Positions 11,341 to 24,370 of a stretch of DNA of 64,000 nt are shown in pieces; position 1 is the first letter of the stretch, and every line of letters starts with the position of its first letter. This DNA comes from Erythroxylum novogranatense (taxonomy: Eukaryota; Streptophyta; Magnoliopsida; Malpighiales; Erythroxylaceae). The stretch lies in the NCBI GenBank assembly GCA_029891385.1, contig CM057224.1, positions 4,216,001-4,280,000 of the forward strand. The letters are read 5' to 3'. The notes beneath the pieces are model-generated. The model had not been told where the DNA came from, did no database searches, and saw nothing but the letters and a program-made list of their open reading frames with translations. A program made the position numbers and the translations under genes.

Positions 11341-12835
11341 CATCCTACCTTCCCCTTGCAACTCTATCTTAATTAGACATTATTCAATTTATAAAATAAT
11401 GTTAATATTAATCTTACAATACTCCCTCACGTGTTTCTCTCAATTGTGTTACTTAATTCACTTCTATTTTGCTATAAATTTTTGACATTTCTGTATTAAT
11501 ATTGCTCACACACTTTTTTTACCACCAATTTTCTGTTTTTATTTCTTTATTAAACTAAATAAAACATTGAGTAATAAATTGAATATCTCAAATCTTGATG
11601 GAGATAAGGACAAGTAAAAGCAATAAAAAATTAAAAATCAAAGGATTATGAATAACCGGAACGAAGTATAAAGTATAATCATTTTTTTACTTGAACAACA
11701 ATCCTAAATTTCAAGCATGATAAGAATATTTTAACCAAGACTTTTAATTGTTAGAAGAATGGAATCAAATCTTTTCGAAACATATTATGAAAGTATGAAA
11801 TGCAAAACACATTTTCCTATCGGACCTTGAACTAATTATTGATTATTCATTTCCAAGAACTTAATCAAATCTTTCTAAAATAAATTGAGAAAATATAAAG
11901 GCTTAAATGCTTTCGATAACAAATGTTGATCAATTGTTAATTAGTTCTTTAATTTTTTAAAACTTGAAACAAATAAATGAAACTAGTAAAAAGAAAAATA
12001 AGCAATATAATTTCTAAAAGATATCAATTGAAAAGGAAGATAGAAAATGTAAAAGAAGATAAAGAAGGAATTAATGAAAAATATCTTGACCTAATAAATA
12101 TATGGAATCATAAACCAAAGATTTAAAAAAGTATTCCCCATCGTTATAAAAAGTAGAACCAATTATAAGATTATTTAAATGAAACAAGTAAATAATTGAT
12201 AAATTTGCAAATTTCTTTAAAGAACCAAAGAAAACTCTCTCAATTTTAAGCTTGAATTAAACTAACCGATGCTCAGTTTTTAGTTTAGCTTAATTCAACA
12301 TGTGTAGTCACTTCTCTCATAACATTATTAAGCATACCTTAAAGCCTTTTCTTATTTGCTTGGGTAATTGGTTTGTTTGGCAAACTTAAAGGATAAAAAG
12401 CAACTTCATTCTTATTATACCTTATGAATAAAATAGCTTAATACTTTATATATAATTAAAAATACGAATAAAATAAATATTAAGAAATTCATTCCTCTAA
12501 CTTTCACCTAAATGAAAGTCTAAGTTAAGAGTGGTATTAGTAGCCAGTGAAATTGTAACTTAACTGAGTAATCGGAGGTATTTATAACAAGATATTTACT
12601 TTTAGATCGAAAGGATAGGATTACGTTTCAAAAAATATCTCACCCTCAACAAAAAATTTGAAAAGTATTTGTTTAATTTGTTTTTGATATTTTTTATTAA
12701 GTGCTTATGAGTATAAATTTATTATTTAATTATGTTCTAATTTTTAAAGGATTGTTGATTTAGGTTGAACTAAATTGAAAGTTAATTTAAGTACTTAGAG
12801 TCTTAAATAGTTGAAGAATAATATATCTAGGTGGA
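11341..12835. other. Intergenic, no gene recognised
   Basis: AT-rich with no long open frame. It may include the leader or LTR of the decayed Gypsy element, but no LTR boundary was found. Confidence 0.4.
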
Positions 12836-12840
12836 TGATA

Positions 12841-15657
12841 TGTAGCATCCCACTCCCGCAAGACCCAAACTCGACATCGAGGGTGATATTCGAGCCCGTG
12901 CTTCATGAGGGTGGTATGCTAGAGCAGTCAATTACAGTCCGAAAACTCAGTATGACATTTTTATTTTTGAAAACATTTGTATATGCGGAATTCAGTAAAC
13001 GATTTGGGTCCGATTTAACACGAAAACATTTTCAATCATACACAATTTCAGTCATAACAGACACTCAACAGTATTTAAACCATCTCATTCATAAAAATCC
13101 ATAGCCAAATTTGGTCCAATGATTTTCCTGAACATTTTCAGTAATCACATTACAAATACAACTTTTACCAATTGGGGCCCTCTGAAATAACAGTACTATT
13201 CTGCGGACATTGCAGAAATACAATTTACATAAGACATAAAGACACTAATGCAGACGTGAACTGATCCCGACCCCAAATCTCTGACTTGCATGCAGTAGGT
13301 ATACTCCCGTTAGTCTAACGGGTCACTCTTCAATTCTTAAAAAATAGTTGCAATTTTGGGTGAGTTTGCGAACTCAATGAGAAACCATCATCGATGGTTT
13401 ACCCAATTCATGCATATACAACCAATTCACAGAATATCACATAGTAACACATTCGAAAAAATCACATGCGTTATCATTTCACAAATATAAGGCGTTTCGC
13501 CTTTCACACAATCCACATTTAATCATTCGTATATGCAATGCACATGTGACACTTTCCATTTTATTACGGTGTTGTGACCGTGCGCCTGATCTGTCCCAAA
13601 ATGGGCTCATTAATATTGAGCCTGTGGCTCTGAATTACGGTGGGTTTGAAGCCCTGATGCGGTAAGCCTGTGGCTCTGAATTACGTTGGGCTCGAGGCCC
13701 TGTTGCGTTGAGCTTTAAGCTCTGAAATACGATGGCTGCTCCGGTCACAACTGTCATTATCTGAACATGCTTTTATGCATGAATGCATATGTCTCAATTT
13801 ACAATAGTTGTGTCACAACATAATGCCATATGTCCCAAATCGCATTAAAACCAAGTAATTACAATTCACACACAAATGACACTTCGATATCAAGTTCCCG
13901 ATATTTCGGACACCTATGGTCCAAAATCAATCAAAATCAAACACATAAACCCTCCATTATCTCCACATGGCCTAAGCACATAATTTTAAACACAAAAAGA
14001 TTGAGGAACCAACTAGGTTACTCACCTGTAACTTCTAAGCTACTGCCTGGAAGTCCCAGCAATACCCGTGGAATGTCGTTCCAACGGTGCCTCTATAACA
14101 GTCAAAAGATCATTCATTACTAAATGCGTAATCAGAAAGATTCAATGATGTACATGTCTTAAATAAAAGATGTACGATGCATATTCATGACCTTCCCGGC
14201 GTTATTTCCCAATTTCTACTTTCATTTGTCAAAACCAAATTTTCATTCTATAGACACTATCCTATTTAAACAATACCCTTATTCTCAAAGAAGACCTCAA
14301 AGCCAAAATTACTATTCATTCGGTCAATTTCACCCACTGTAGACTCCAAAAGCATTAAATATAAGTCAGCAGTCTCAAAATGATGCTCCAATAATCATGA
14401 AACAACTCTTAGGTTGTAATAGCAATCTAAACCCAACTTTCATTCAATATTAGAGATCTTACTAATTTAAATCCAAACTTTCTTTCTTTATACCAATTGT
14501 AGACCTCTTTCTCTAGTTCATAACGAATTAAACATCACTTCAATTGGAGGTCTCCATTATCAGTTATGACTAAAAAACTAAACTCAATCGATTCGAGAAA
14601 ACCGGTTTAGCAGCATGACGTAAGGGACGCTTGCATGGCGACCTCCTGCCTTCGCCGTGGCGAATTAATATAAATTAAATCATGGCGAGAACATCAATTC
14701 TCGCCGCGTCATGGCGCAGGCTCGCCACGACGTGCGGGTCGCAGGTCGTCTTCTCCGACAAATTTTTCACTCTTTTCTCTATAAAAACAGCCATTACTCA
14801 AACTCCACTACCCCAATCTTTCATATTTAACACCATGAATGCATTTCAACAGATAATAAACAACATAAACCAATTTACTTACCAAATCAAGCTTCCACTC
14901 TTCACATCCGAAAATTTCTCAAAGCCTTTAACACCCACGGCTCTCTCTCCCAAAATCTCACAGATCTTCATTTTCTCTTTAGGGTTTAAGCTTGGCTTTG
15001 CACAAGGAGAAGAATCAAGCAAGGATCGGGTATGGAGGATCGAAAATCGCCAAAGGAAGTAGAAGGAAGCATGCCCTAGGAAGGAAAGAAATGTGTTTTT
15101 TCCAAATTCAAAACCTAAGGCATTTAAAGGGATTTCTCTCTTAACAATAGAATCATACCACTTGTCTTTTTCCTCACTATATATTTAAATCTCTTTCTCT
15201 TTTCACAAATTTATTTCCCATCCAATTCGTCTCCAAATTTCAATGGCTCGACATATTAATTTCTAAAATCATATATCTAACTTTCCATGGCCATTGGACA
15301 GTTATTCAAGTACTATACAATCAATCAGTCTGTCACTCGAAAAACTTCCGATCCGAACATTTTCTCCCAATTTTCCAGAAAATTGCTAAGGGTCACTAAC
15401 AATTGAAAAACCACTCTAAAATAGTTCTAATTCAGATTATCAAACACAATTGTCTCCGATTTCACAGAACACATCATATTCTCAAATAAAAGCCGGAAAA
15501 TGTCATGCATGCGTATGCATATATGTGCATGTGTCAAATGTCTTATTCCTCTCTATATCGAGAGGCCAAATGCATGCTCATATAAAAAATGCAGTCTGAC
15601 TTACTAGTCAATCCCAAATTACCAATATACCCTTCCCATCAGTGATGGGATGTTACA
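12841..15657 (-). mobile_element. Solo LTR 2 of the long-LTR family
   Basis: 2,817 bp, TGTAGCATCCC to GGGATGTTACA, with a perfect 5-bp duplication TGATA (12836-12840 and 15658-15662). Same orientation as copy 1. It carries the palindrome at 13383-13399, a micro-hairpin array at 13595-13745, a CG-rich island at 14613-14760, and on the minus strand a consensus splice donor CAG|GTGAGT with the intron side starting at 14025. A 126-codon frame at 14682-15062 lies in the CG island and is not supported as a gene. Confidence 0.92.
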
Positions 15658-15662
15658 TGATA

Positions 15663-17079
15663 AGTACTTTTAATTACTATGATGTACTTATTAAACTTCC
15701 CTAGAATTGAGAATTGATTAGGTTAACGGTGATTGAGATTGATTTGTTTAAGAACAAATAAAATTCTATGTATAGGAATAATTGATATGTATTAAAAAAA
15801 TACATAGTTTTCTTAGTATTTTACTATATTTTTATCCAAATTAATTTGGTTTAATTGATTTTATGTCTTTTTTAGTTCATTATAGAAGAAGTTACTTGAG
15901 AAAGGATATATCTGAAAATGGAGAATATTTTATAACAAAACATGAAGAGAACACCATTGTTGGTTGAACATGGCTTAAGACATGATTGTGTCTTAGCTTG
16001 TGTTTAGTTCAAATATCTTAACAAAAATATATATGGATTAAGATACGGACATGCCTGAACGTGTATCACTCTCCAAAATTTTAATAGAAATATATATGTT
16101 CTAAGACACAATCATTCTTAGACCATGTATATGACACATAGAAATCATAAAAAGTGTCAATTTTAGATTTAAAATCCTTTTCACTTTTCTTTCATTCTAT
16201 ACTTTAGTTTTCACTAGAGTCAGGAGGCACCTATCTAAGGAGAGACCATAAAAACACATATGAAAGTTTTTTTCAATAGAGAGTAAAAGTCATTCCAAAG
16301 AAGTGAACACCAACAAATGATAGAGATTTTTATCAGGAGATACTTTAGAAAGAGTTTTGCCTTCCTTTCAAATGTTGTTTTTGTATTTTCAAAGATGATT
16401 TAATGCTAAATAATTTTATATATAGATTAGATGATATCTTAAAGAATTTTTGTTTATTTTGATTCAATTTTCAATGGAAGTTTCTATGTTTGAGATTTAT
16501 ATATATTGTTCTTAATGTTGACCACATATAAGCGAGAGCTTAGTTTTAATTTATCTATATGTAGATGTAGTCGAGAGCACCTGTGTGTAAAATATCATTG
16601 GTACACATTAAGAATTTAATCGGGATATAGAGACAGACTTTCATGATACTTCTGGTATTATAATAACTTTTGTAAGGTTTCAAGGCACTTAATGCATTTT
16701 AAGAAAAGATAATAAAATAGAGATATTAATTAATATGTTTAGGACTATATGGATGTACATCAAAAGGTAGCAGATCATTGCACTAGAATTCTGGTCGATC
16801 CAAACGATATAATCCTTTTAATTGAATAAGCTTACAAGATAAAGTTGTGGAGAAATCTAGTTTAAAATATTTCTTAATATTGAAATTCTTTTTATCATTG
16901 TACAAGTAAACACTTTTCAAGTAATAAGTTTTTTTTTATAAAGATAAGTAATGATTTATTCAATAAAAAAGATAGATAGTGCAGTGATTGTTGCAAGACT
17001 ACTCTTACAAATAGAGTTTGTAAAAAAACAAGCTAAAAACCCAACGTTTAGAACCTAGCATCAACCTTTTCTATATTCT
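15663..17079. other. AT-rich intergenic, no gene recognised
   Basis: No long open frame, RNA gene or repeat boundary seen. Confidence 0.4.
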
Positions 17080-17740
17080 TAATTATTGCCTGATTCGGTT
17101 AGAAGTGAAGAGTAGATAAGAAGTTGATATAGTTGTCATTCTTAACATGAGGTAGAACTCCATCCAATTGTATCTATCCCTTATAATCTTATAATTATCC
17201 AAAGATCTTCATGTCTCGCAAAGCTAGTCTTGAACACTTTTTGATCTCCTTTGTAGTTCCAGTTTAAGTCATAATTTATCAAATAGTGAAAAAGGAAAAG
17301 AAGTTTGTATTATTACTCTAGATAATAAATTGTGGGATGTTGACTTGATTATTTTGAAGATTGTACGCTCCCTTTATAAGATTGTTGAGAATTATTGACT
17401 CAAACGAGAATTCATCTTTGGGATATATATATGATGGTATGTATAAAGTTCACAAAACAATTACAAAGTTTTAAAGGGAAGGAGAAATTGTACAAGCCTT
17501 ATATAGATAATATTGACTGACAATGGGATAAATGTCTTACTGAAAGGATCCGATTAGCAACTTATTTTCTCAATCCTTATTATTTTATTAAGGAGAAGAA
17601 GTAAAGAAGTTAATGGAAATACTTTGGATGAAAGCATAATTTACGAGTTTTTAAGTAGCATTGGAAAATTTGAAACTTTTGATAATGAGGAGATACAACC
17701 TCCTTTAGAAATACCATTTTGATTTTTATTGTTATTTTAA
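17080..17740 (+). pseudogene. hAT transposase fragment (C-terminal half)
   Basis: Frameshifted plus-strand translation gives SNENSSLGYIYDGMYKV near 17400, followed by a KPYIDNID-like and an ATYFLNPYYF-like segment near 17490-17570. This is the order seen between the DUF659 and dimerisation regions of plant hAT transposases. Stops interrupt every part and neither end of the transposon was found. Confidence 0.5.
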
Positions 17741-18049
17741 GTTTTATATTAGACTTAGATTTATTTATTATCGGTTCATCATATAATAATATTCATTGGT
17801 GATTTAGCGGTTCAATATCAATTGAATCTTTAAACCTGAAACCTTTCATTTAATCGATTCGATGTCCGGTTTGGTTTTTAAAACATTGAGCCTTATTTTA
17901 TAGTTTTAAATAAAGCCACAAACTTATGAATTTGATCTTAAATCCAATTTAACCCAACAACTTCTTTTCCAAGTGAAAGAAAAATACCTCCCATGTTTTT
18001 GTTTCTTTTTAGATTCTAATTTCCTAATTCATTGCTACACTTAACTCTT

Positions 18050-19250
18050 TATACTTGATTGTTTTCTCAAAACAAGTTGGTTTGCTAATTGGAGCAAACT
18101 AATATTGTTTTGTGCTTTCATAAATTAATCTCAATGGTTTCCATTATCATGGTAGTGACCGTAGCAAAGATGAGCTTGACCTTCTTGCCTTGTATGAATA
18201 CCACTAGTTTGAGTATTTTCACCATCTTCAAGTAACGCACTGAAATTTATCGCATATCCTTCATATTCCAACACTTTTCTCTTCAAGAACAACATAATTA
18301 CTAACTAGTAACTTTTTTGGTGAGTATGATATAACCCATAAAAATGTATTTTGTGTTGTTGTCATCTAGTTTTTAGTTTTATGGAATGGAATATGCACAA
18401 ATACAGCACACTTGCCCACACCAAGTTTCAAATAGTACTTGTTGTATAGATTGATTCTGCCTAGAAATTATTTGGTATACTTTTATCTTTCATCGACCTC
18501 TTTGCCATCTGCATAAGGTTGCATTGTTTCCTCTCAGTATAGTTATATTTTGAGATTCAAAGCATGCTTTTCATCATAGGAAAGAGAAAAAAATCTTATT
18601 GCATATTTGCTAGCAAGATTTCCTTTTAATTATCGTTAAAAATATAGCAAGTAGAATATTAAAAAAGAGAGAGTGACCGTTTGACATAAATTGCTTCATA
18701 CCTAAAATATTTGAATCTGAAATCCATGGTATACAATACATTATGAATGCACTTCAGGAGAAGAAACTTAACATTTTACTATCCTTTTTTTTTGCTACAC
18801 ATACCAATCGATCACCCATTGTAATTCTGATGGTCATCGTCTCACTAAAATTGGTGAAAGCATGCAAAGAAAAGGCTCTCAATTTGATCCTTCTCTTTTC
18901 TTTGGCCTAAGTTAACTTGTTTTTCCTTAAAACTGCAAAATTTTTATATTTGTCAATTTTTTTGCAATAATAGCATTATTGTTGATTTCTATTTTCATAT
19001 GTAGTCCACTCAGGTTAACATTTGCTAGTGCTTCTAAATTACTAGTTGTACCTATTAGATCGACCAATATTCATGCATCCTTTTTGCCCACTTGATAATG
19101 TTCACAATGCCACTTGTTGAAGTTGTTTCTATTGATTGACCATCCCTTTTTTTTTATTTTCTGATACCTACAATTTACTATAGAAAGCATGTTCAACATG
19201 TCCTGTCTACATGCGGCTTGTCAACAGTTAATGTTCTTAAGTCTTTTCGC
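18050..19250 (-). pseudogene. Decayed Copia gag-pol fragment
   Basis: Minus-strand translation with stops gives a zinc-knuckle-like CYYCKK stretch near 18970, then KLDDNNTKYIFMGYI near 18340. The second is the post-integrase 'chromo-less' segment of Copia polyproteins (usual form KLDD...KCIFIGYS). It lies immediately left of, and is separate from, the LTR at 19275. Confidence 0.6.
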
Positions 19251-19274
19251 TCCTTAATTGTGGTCACAATATAT

Positions 19275-19784
19275 TGTAACACGTAACGTGACTTTAGTTA
19301 TGTATCCCGGATCGAACATGAAAGGATAATAAACAAAAAATGTAAAAAATACCTGATTTCGGTTCCATAAATTCAAACAAACTTTTCGAAATCAAAACGA
19401 GCGTGAATCCACCTCCTCCTTCACGAGAACTACTTACCAAGATGCAATAAAGTCTTTTTACAGTTTTTCACAAAATGTAAGATCTCTTAACGAGTCAGAG
19501 AATCCTTATGCTTACGAATGACAAGAGCAACTGCAAGAGACCTTAACCTTTATATATAGTATTCATATTGAGTTTCCCCATCACAAGCTCGATATGGGTC
19601 TAGTTCATATTGATCAGGATCTATTTTCCTCCCGAACTTCTACCCATTGACTTAGATCATTTATTAAGTCACTTTATTATGTTACTCGGATCAAATTATG
19701 TAACTTATCGATAAGTTATCAAACAATCGAAAAATGCAATTAAATGTTGTCCAACTTTATAAGAAATGTCAAAATTATTCAACA
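19275..19784 (-). repeat. 3' LTR of the decayed Copia element
   Basis: 510 bp running TGTAAC...CAACA on the plus strand. It is preceded in element sense by a purine tract (19785-19795, AAGGGGGAGAA). On the minus strand it contains a TATA-like TATATATAAAGG (19548-19559), a plausible LTR promoter. Confidence 0.75.
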
Positions 19785-20117
19785 TTCTCCCCCTTGGACA
19801 ATACTTAATTACGGTATTGATTCAAGTTTAAAACAATTTTAAACCTCTGTTAAGTCATGCTACTGTATTAGTTGACTAGATTTAAAAACAAAACATTTGA
19901 TCCAAAGATAACAAAAGTCCATCATTCCGTCCTACAAGGCTTTCAATACGAAAAAATATCAAACACTTGTGTCATGTCCAACACAGGTCTAATAAAATCA
20001 CGCATATATAATATCTTACTAATATGAATGGGAAAATGAAGTGTGGCAAACTATAATGATACATGTATGATCTAATATGTATCATCTTTGTTTGTAGGTC
20101 TCGATTTCTTCAACTTT

Positions 20118-20272
20118 ATGCTAAATTGTATTAGAGAAATCTTGCTCTCTCTCATTGAATGCTAAACAATATTAGAGAAAACTTGTTTTCTCTCACCGAT
20201 TGCTAAACAGCATCAGAGAAAACCTTTGTGTTCTCTAACTAAATGCTAAACCGCATTAGAGAACCTTTATGT
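20118..20272. repeat. Four ~41-bp tandem repeats with internal hairpins
   Basis: Units begin at 20118, 20159, 20200 and 20243, each starting with a GCTAAAC-like core. The second unit contains AGAGAAAACTTGTTTTCTCT, an 8-bp perfect stem with a 4-base loop; the others keep the arms imperfectly. The array lies in the 3' untranslated region of the Copia element. Confidence 0.85.
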
Positions 20273-20589
20273 GATTAAAAACTTATATCCACCTTGTCAT
20301 GTCAAAATTTATGGATATTCGTATTCAATTGTATATGTTCCAATGACAACAGGCTTAAGGTCAATCTATATATATGTTCAATAACCTTTAAAATTTTTAA
20401 GATTGACACAAATCTTCAAACTTTCATACATATTATGACAATGTACGATATCATGTATTACTGAGGATAAATGATGATCATCTTTATCAATAAATCTCCA
20501 TACTGTCATAATACATCAAATATATAGATACACAAATATACATGGAGCAAACATAACAATCCCCTAACTAACAGTGTCTAAAGACTTCA

Positions 20590-22850
20590 AAACACCTATA
20601 TTGTATACTTTTCTTTCAAAAATAGGTGGGTGAAATCTTTTAGTTAAAGAATCGGTTAACATTTTATCAGTCCTTAAATGCTCCATACCTTAATGTCACC
20701 TTTTCGTATCAACTCCTTTATGGTCAAATAATTGACCTCCAAATGCTAAGACCCTTTGATATTCTTTGTTATTATTAAACGACACAATATTAAGATTATC
20801 ATAATACAACTGAATGAGTTAGCCACTAAATCAACCACAATCAACTCAGAAATCAAGTTTCTGAGCTAAACTGTCTATAAAACAACACTATAGCACGCAC
20901 TCTGCATGCATGGTTGAGGAAATCACTCGTGTCTATTTGACACTCTTCTACGACATTGTACTATCTGCAAACATAAAAATATAACCTTAAGTGAATTTTC
21001 GATTATTCGGACACATAGCTTAAATTTGAATATGAATGCCCTTGGACGTTTAAACTGTTGACTTTTTTATATGTCGTCATATAATCCTTGGTTCCTTTCA
21101 ACACTCGCTTGACTGCTTTCCAATCATCTATCCCTGGGTTAACCAGATATTGACCAAACAGTCTACCAGCAAATGCAATGTCCTACCTAATACTTACTCG
21201 AGTATACTTCAGGCTATCAATCATACCAATTTGAGGAACATTCCTCATTTATGTTATTCTTTGGACATTGTGCCAAAGATAATCCCTCAATATAAGAGAT
21301 AGGTTCTACGATAGGTTTATAGTCAACAATATAAAGCCTTTATAACACTCGCTCAATGTATGCACTATGTGAGAGATCTGATGGGTATTGAGATCTGTCC
21401 AGGTAAATCTGCATACCTAAGACAAAAGATGCTTCACTAAAGTCTTTTATATTGAAATGCTTGGCCAAAAGTTGCTTAATCTCATGCAATATGGTCAAGT
21501 TATTCAATGTGAGCAATATATCATCTATATATAATAATAGGAAGATAATTTTAATCCCCTAATCTCATGAAGCCGAAAGAGGTCAAACCTTATCAAATAT
21601 AAGGTATCACTTTCGGGAGGTTTGATATAAACCATATATTGATATGCTTAGCATACAAACCATGTCAGTTCTATCTAGATCTTGAAATCCTTCAGGTTGT
21701 ACCACATATAGACCTTTTCTTAAAGGTCTTTACTCAAGAGAGTGGTTTCGATAGCTATATGATGTAACTTTATATCATTATGAACTACAATTGTCATAAT
21801 CACTCAAAATGTATCCTACGAGGACACAAAAGAAAAGGTAACATTAAAGTCAACCTTTCTTCTTGAGTGAACCATTAGGCAACTGAGCAAGCCCATTAAT
21901 CATTGAACTTTATCCCAAAATCCTTTAGATCTTAAAATTTATTTACAACTGATGGGTTTGTAGTTTTGCTACAAATCAACTAGCTCGCAGACCTTACTAT
22001 GCTTCATGGCTTACATCTCATCAGTCATTGCATCCCACCACAAATCTGCATTAGGTCCAAACAATTTTTATAAAAGTAATTGGATTCGTAACATGTCTAA
22101 TATCATAGTCTTGTTTACCTAATAGACTATGTAATCATATGGGATAGCAGGTCGTCTCACTCTAACTGATCTACACAATTAAATTAGATCTTGTACCACC
22201 AGAAACCTCTATATGTATAGGTATAAGTTCTTATTCCTGTATAGGCTTGATACAAAAGACGTAGATCCATCGGATCTTACTGTATGAGTAAGGGGTATAT
22301 AATAAGCATAGTAACCACGTTGCCATCATCCTAAGGGTTACTACGCCATCATCCTAAGGGTTACTACGCCATCATCCTAAAGGTCAATGGACCCACCATT
22401 ATTATAAACATCGTATTCCAAAAACTTAGTTGTTTGTGATTCCACTATTCCAATCCCTCTTCCTTCTACAGTAAAACCTGTAGCCTTTAGAGTGGTTGAG
22501 ATATCTGACTAAATAGTAATGAGCGGAACAAGCATGTAATTTGTCTTTATAAGGATTATACTACTATAGTAAGGGAACCCCCTACGCGAATGTGTGTAAG
22601 GCTAGATTTTCACCTTTCTAGATAATCAGGTAGATTAGTCATGTTCTACATTGACTTCTTCATGTCTTTTAGGAAGTTATTATGCCTTTCAACAACATAC
22701 CATAACGAATAAAGTCATTATTCTAATCGATTCCATATATCTGACAAATGAACCTTTTCAAGTCCTAAAACACCATGTTTTCTGTGATATTCTCCTCCAC
22801 GATTAGATCTGGCCATCTTAATGAATTTTTCCAATTGGTTCTTAACCTTT
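20590..22850 (-). pseudogene. Copia reverse transcriptase/RNase H remnant
   Basis: Minus-strand reading with stops gives DIAFAGRLFGQYLVNPG and DWKAVKRVLKGTKDYM near 21100-21200, then HLRTDKMLTDSLTKRF near 20640. These correspond to the end of the RT domain and the C-terminal RNase H motif of Copia polyproteins (usual ending ADPLTKGL). Catalytic motifs could not be read intact. Confidence 0.75.
22322..22390. repeat. 23-bp tandem repeat, about 2.5-3 copies
   Basis: GCCATCATCCTAAGGGTTAC starts at 22322, 22345 and 22368 (period 23). It lies inside the decayed Copia pol and shifts its frame. Confidence 0.9.
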
Positions 22851-23160
22851 AATTTTTAAACAAGAACATATCACTTTAATGGGAATAATCATCAACAAAT
22901 GTAAGAATACATTTGGAATTGCACAATACAACTGTATAATGTCTTCTGATATTCGTATACATTAGACCTAACAAACCAGAAACACGATATGACCTCTTCA
23001 TGCTTATTTCAGTCAACTTACCCCCTGCAACAATTAGAACATGTTTCTAGATCATCATAATCTAGAATTGAGAAAATGTTTTCCTTAATCAATCTTTCAA
23101 CCCTAGCTCTGGCAATGCGGCTTAACCTTTATGCCACAACATATATGACTTATCCTTTAT
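22850..23160 (-). pseudogene. Copia integrase N-terminal remnant
   Basis: Minus-strand translation gives a YRVSGLLGLMYTNI-like stretch near 22980 and NSKCILTFVDDYSH near 22900. These match the GAG_pre-integrase/rve boundary of Copia polyproteins (usual form SSGLLELIHTDI ... FLTFIDDYSR). The catalytic aspartate at the Asp position of HTD appears as N. Confidence 0.7.
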
Positions 23161-23639
23161 TAGGGTCATCTTTCTTGACTTGTTTAGCAAGATATGAAAA
23201 AATATATATCTAATTCGGGGTAAGACACACTATATACAAACCATATGATAGGAAAGTTATACTATTATGTTTTGCATTAAACAACAGCTGTACAACAAAA
23301 GCATTAAATACAAAACATTTACCTTCTTTGGACTCACATATAAAATGTGTCGTGTAAAAACCAAAATGAACGTTCCAGCAATGTTCAATACATATATATC
23401 CTCTAGATATTACATTAGCTTCTTCATTGTTTTCAATCATTAGTTTCTCCCTCCCTTTATTTAGCTCTATCTTGGATATGAACCCCCTGCATTGTGGAAG
23501 TATCTTGATCATATGCTCCACTATCTAGTCACCAAGAACTTAATACGATTATCACAAAATTAGATTCATAAATTGATAAGCCAAGGAGTTACCTGATAGT
23601 CTTAATCCTTTTTTCTAGGCCCCATACTATTGGCTTCTT

Positions 23640-24370
23640 TATGTCCAGTAGACCTTTACTAGCATTGGATTGACCAGCATCGACATGCAGAGAAGATTTA
23701 GTCTTTCAACCTTTGAACTTGGCGAGCTTCATATTTGCCTTCTCTTTAATTGCTTTGAGAGTTGTAGGAGTAGCAAGCTTGAGTTTTTCTTTCTTAGCAA
23801 CACAATGGACAATCAAAGCATTGAAATCCCATTTCTCATTCAGCAAATAATATGTCATTATCAAATTACTAAACTCTAAAGGGAGTGTATTGAGAGTCTG
23901 ATGAACTATGATGACATCAGGATAAGGAATATTATGAAGATGGATCATTCTTGATATGTACTCCATTACTCCTCATTCTCTTGTATACCTTATGGAGAAT
24001 AATTCTTTCATCAAGGCACTCATCTCAACATTAGGTGAGACTGTGTACCTCTGGGAGACATTACCAAGAAACTCATTCGCTATGTTTATGCCCGGAAGCC
24101 CACCAAGCAAATGGTTAGGTATAAATCTCTTAATGGTCATGCAACATAATCTGTTAGACCAATCCCAAGCTGCATAAGTTGCTTTATGAGCTCTCGAGCT
24201 CATGGATGTAGGTGGAGATGGCCTAACCATCCGTATGGCTATATCAATTTCAACTATCTCTATAACATTCAATACATCCTCCATCCACTTCTTCGTATTG
24301 AAATTGGTCAGGGTTTCAATAGTGGCACTAATATTGTTGATCGAAAAGATGATTGCAAAATGACAATGTT
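23640..24370 (-). pseudogene. Copia gag remnant
   Basis: Two open segments (23973-24284 and 23706-23966, minus) read as one gag broken between them. The start region has SATIETLTNFNTKKWMEDV. Later there is PLEFSNLIMTYYLLNEKW and a KWDFNALIVHCVAKKEKLK stretch, as in UBN2-type Copia gag. It is the best preserved part of the element. Confidence 0.75.

Larger units (their letters stand above)
19275..24370 (-). mobile_element. Decayed full-length-order Copia element, minus strand
   Basis: A 3' LTR (19275-19784) is followed to the right, in reverse order, by a long 3' untranslated part, RNase H/RT remnants (about 20590-22200), integrase remnants (about 22850-23160) and gag (about 23640-24370). The domain order matches Ty1/Copia. 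Stops occur throughout. The 5' LTR was not found to the right of 24370, so the element is truncated or too decayed there. Confidence 0.8.

Noticed and set aside
14682..15062. 126-codon plus-strand frame
   Set aside because: It lies in the CG island and R-U5 part of solo LTR 2, antisense to the element, with no domain.
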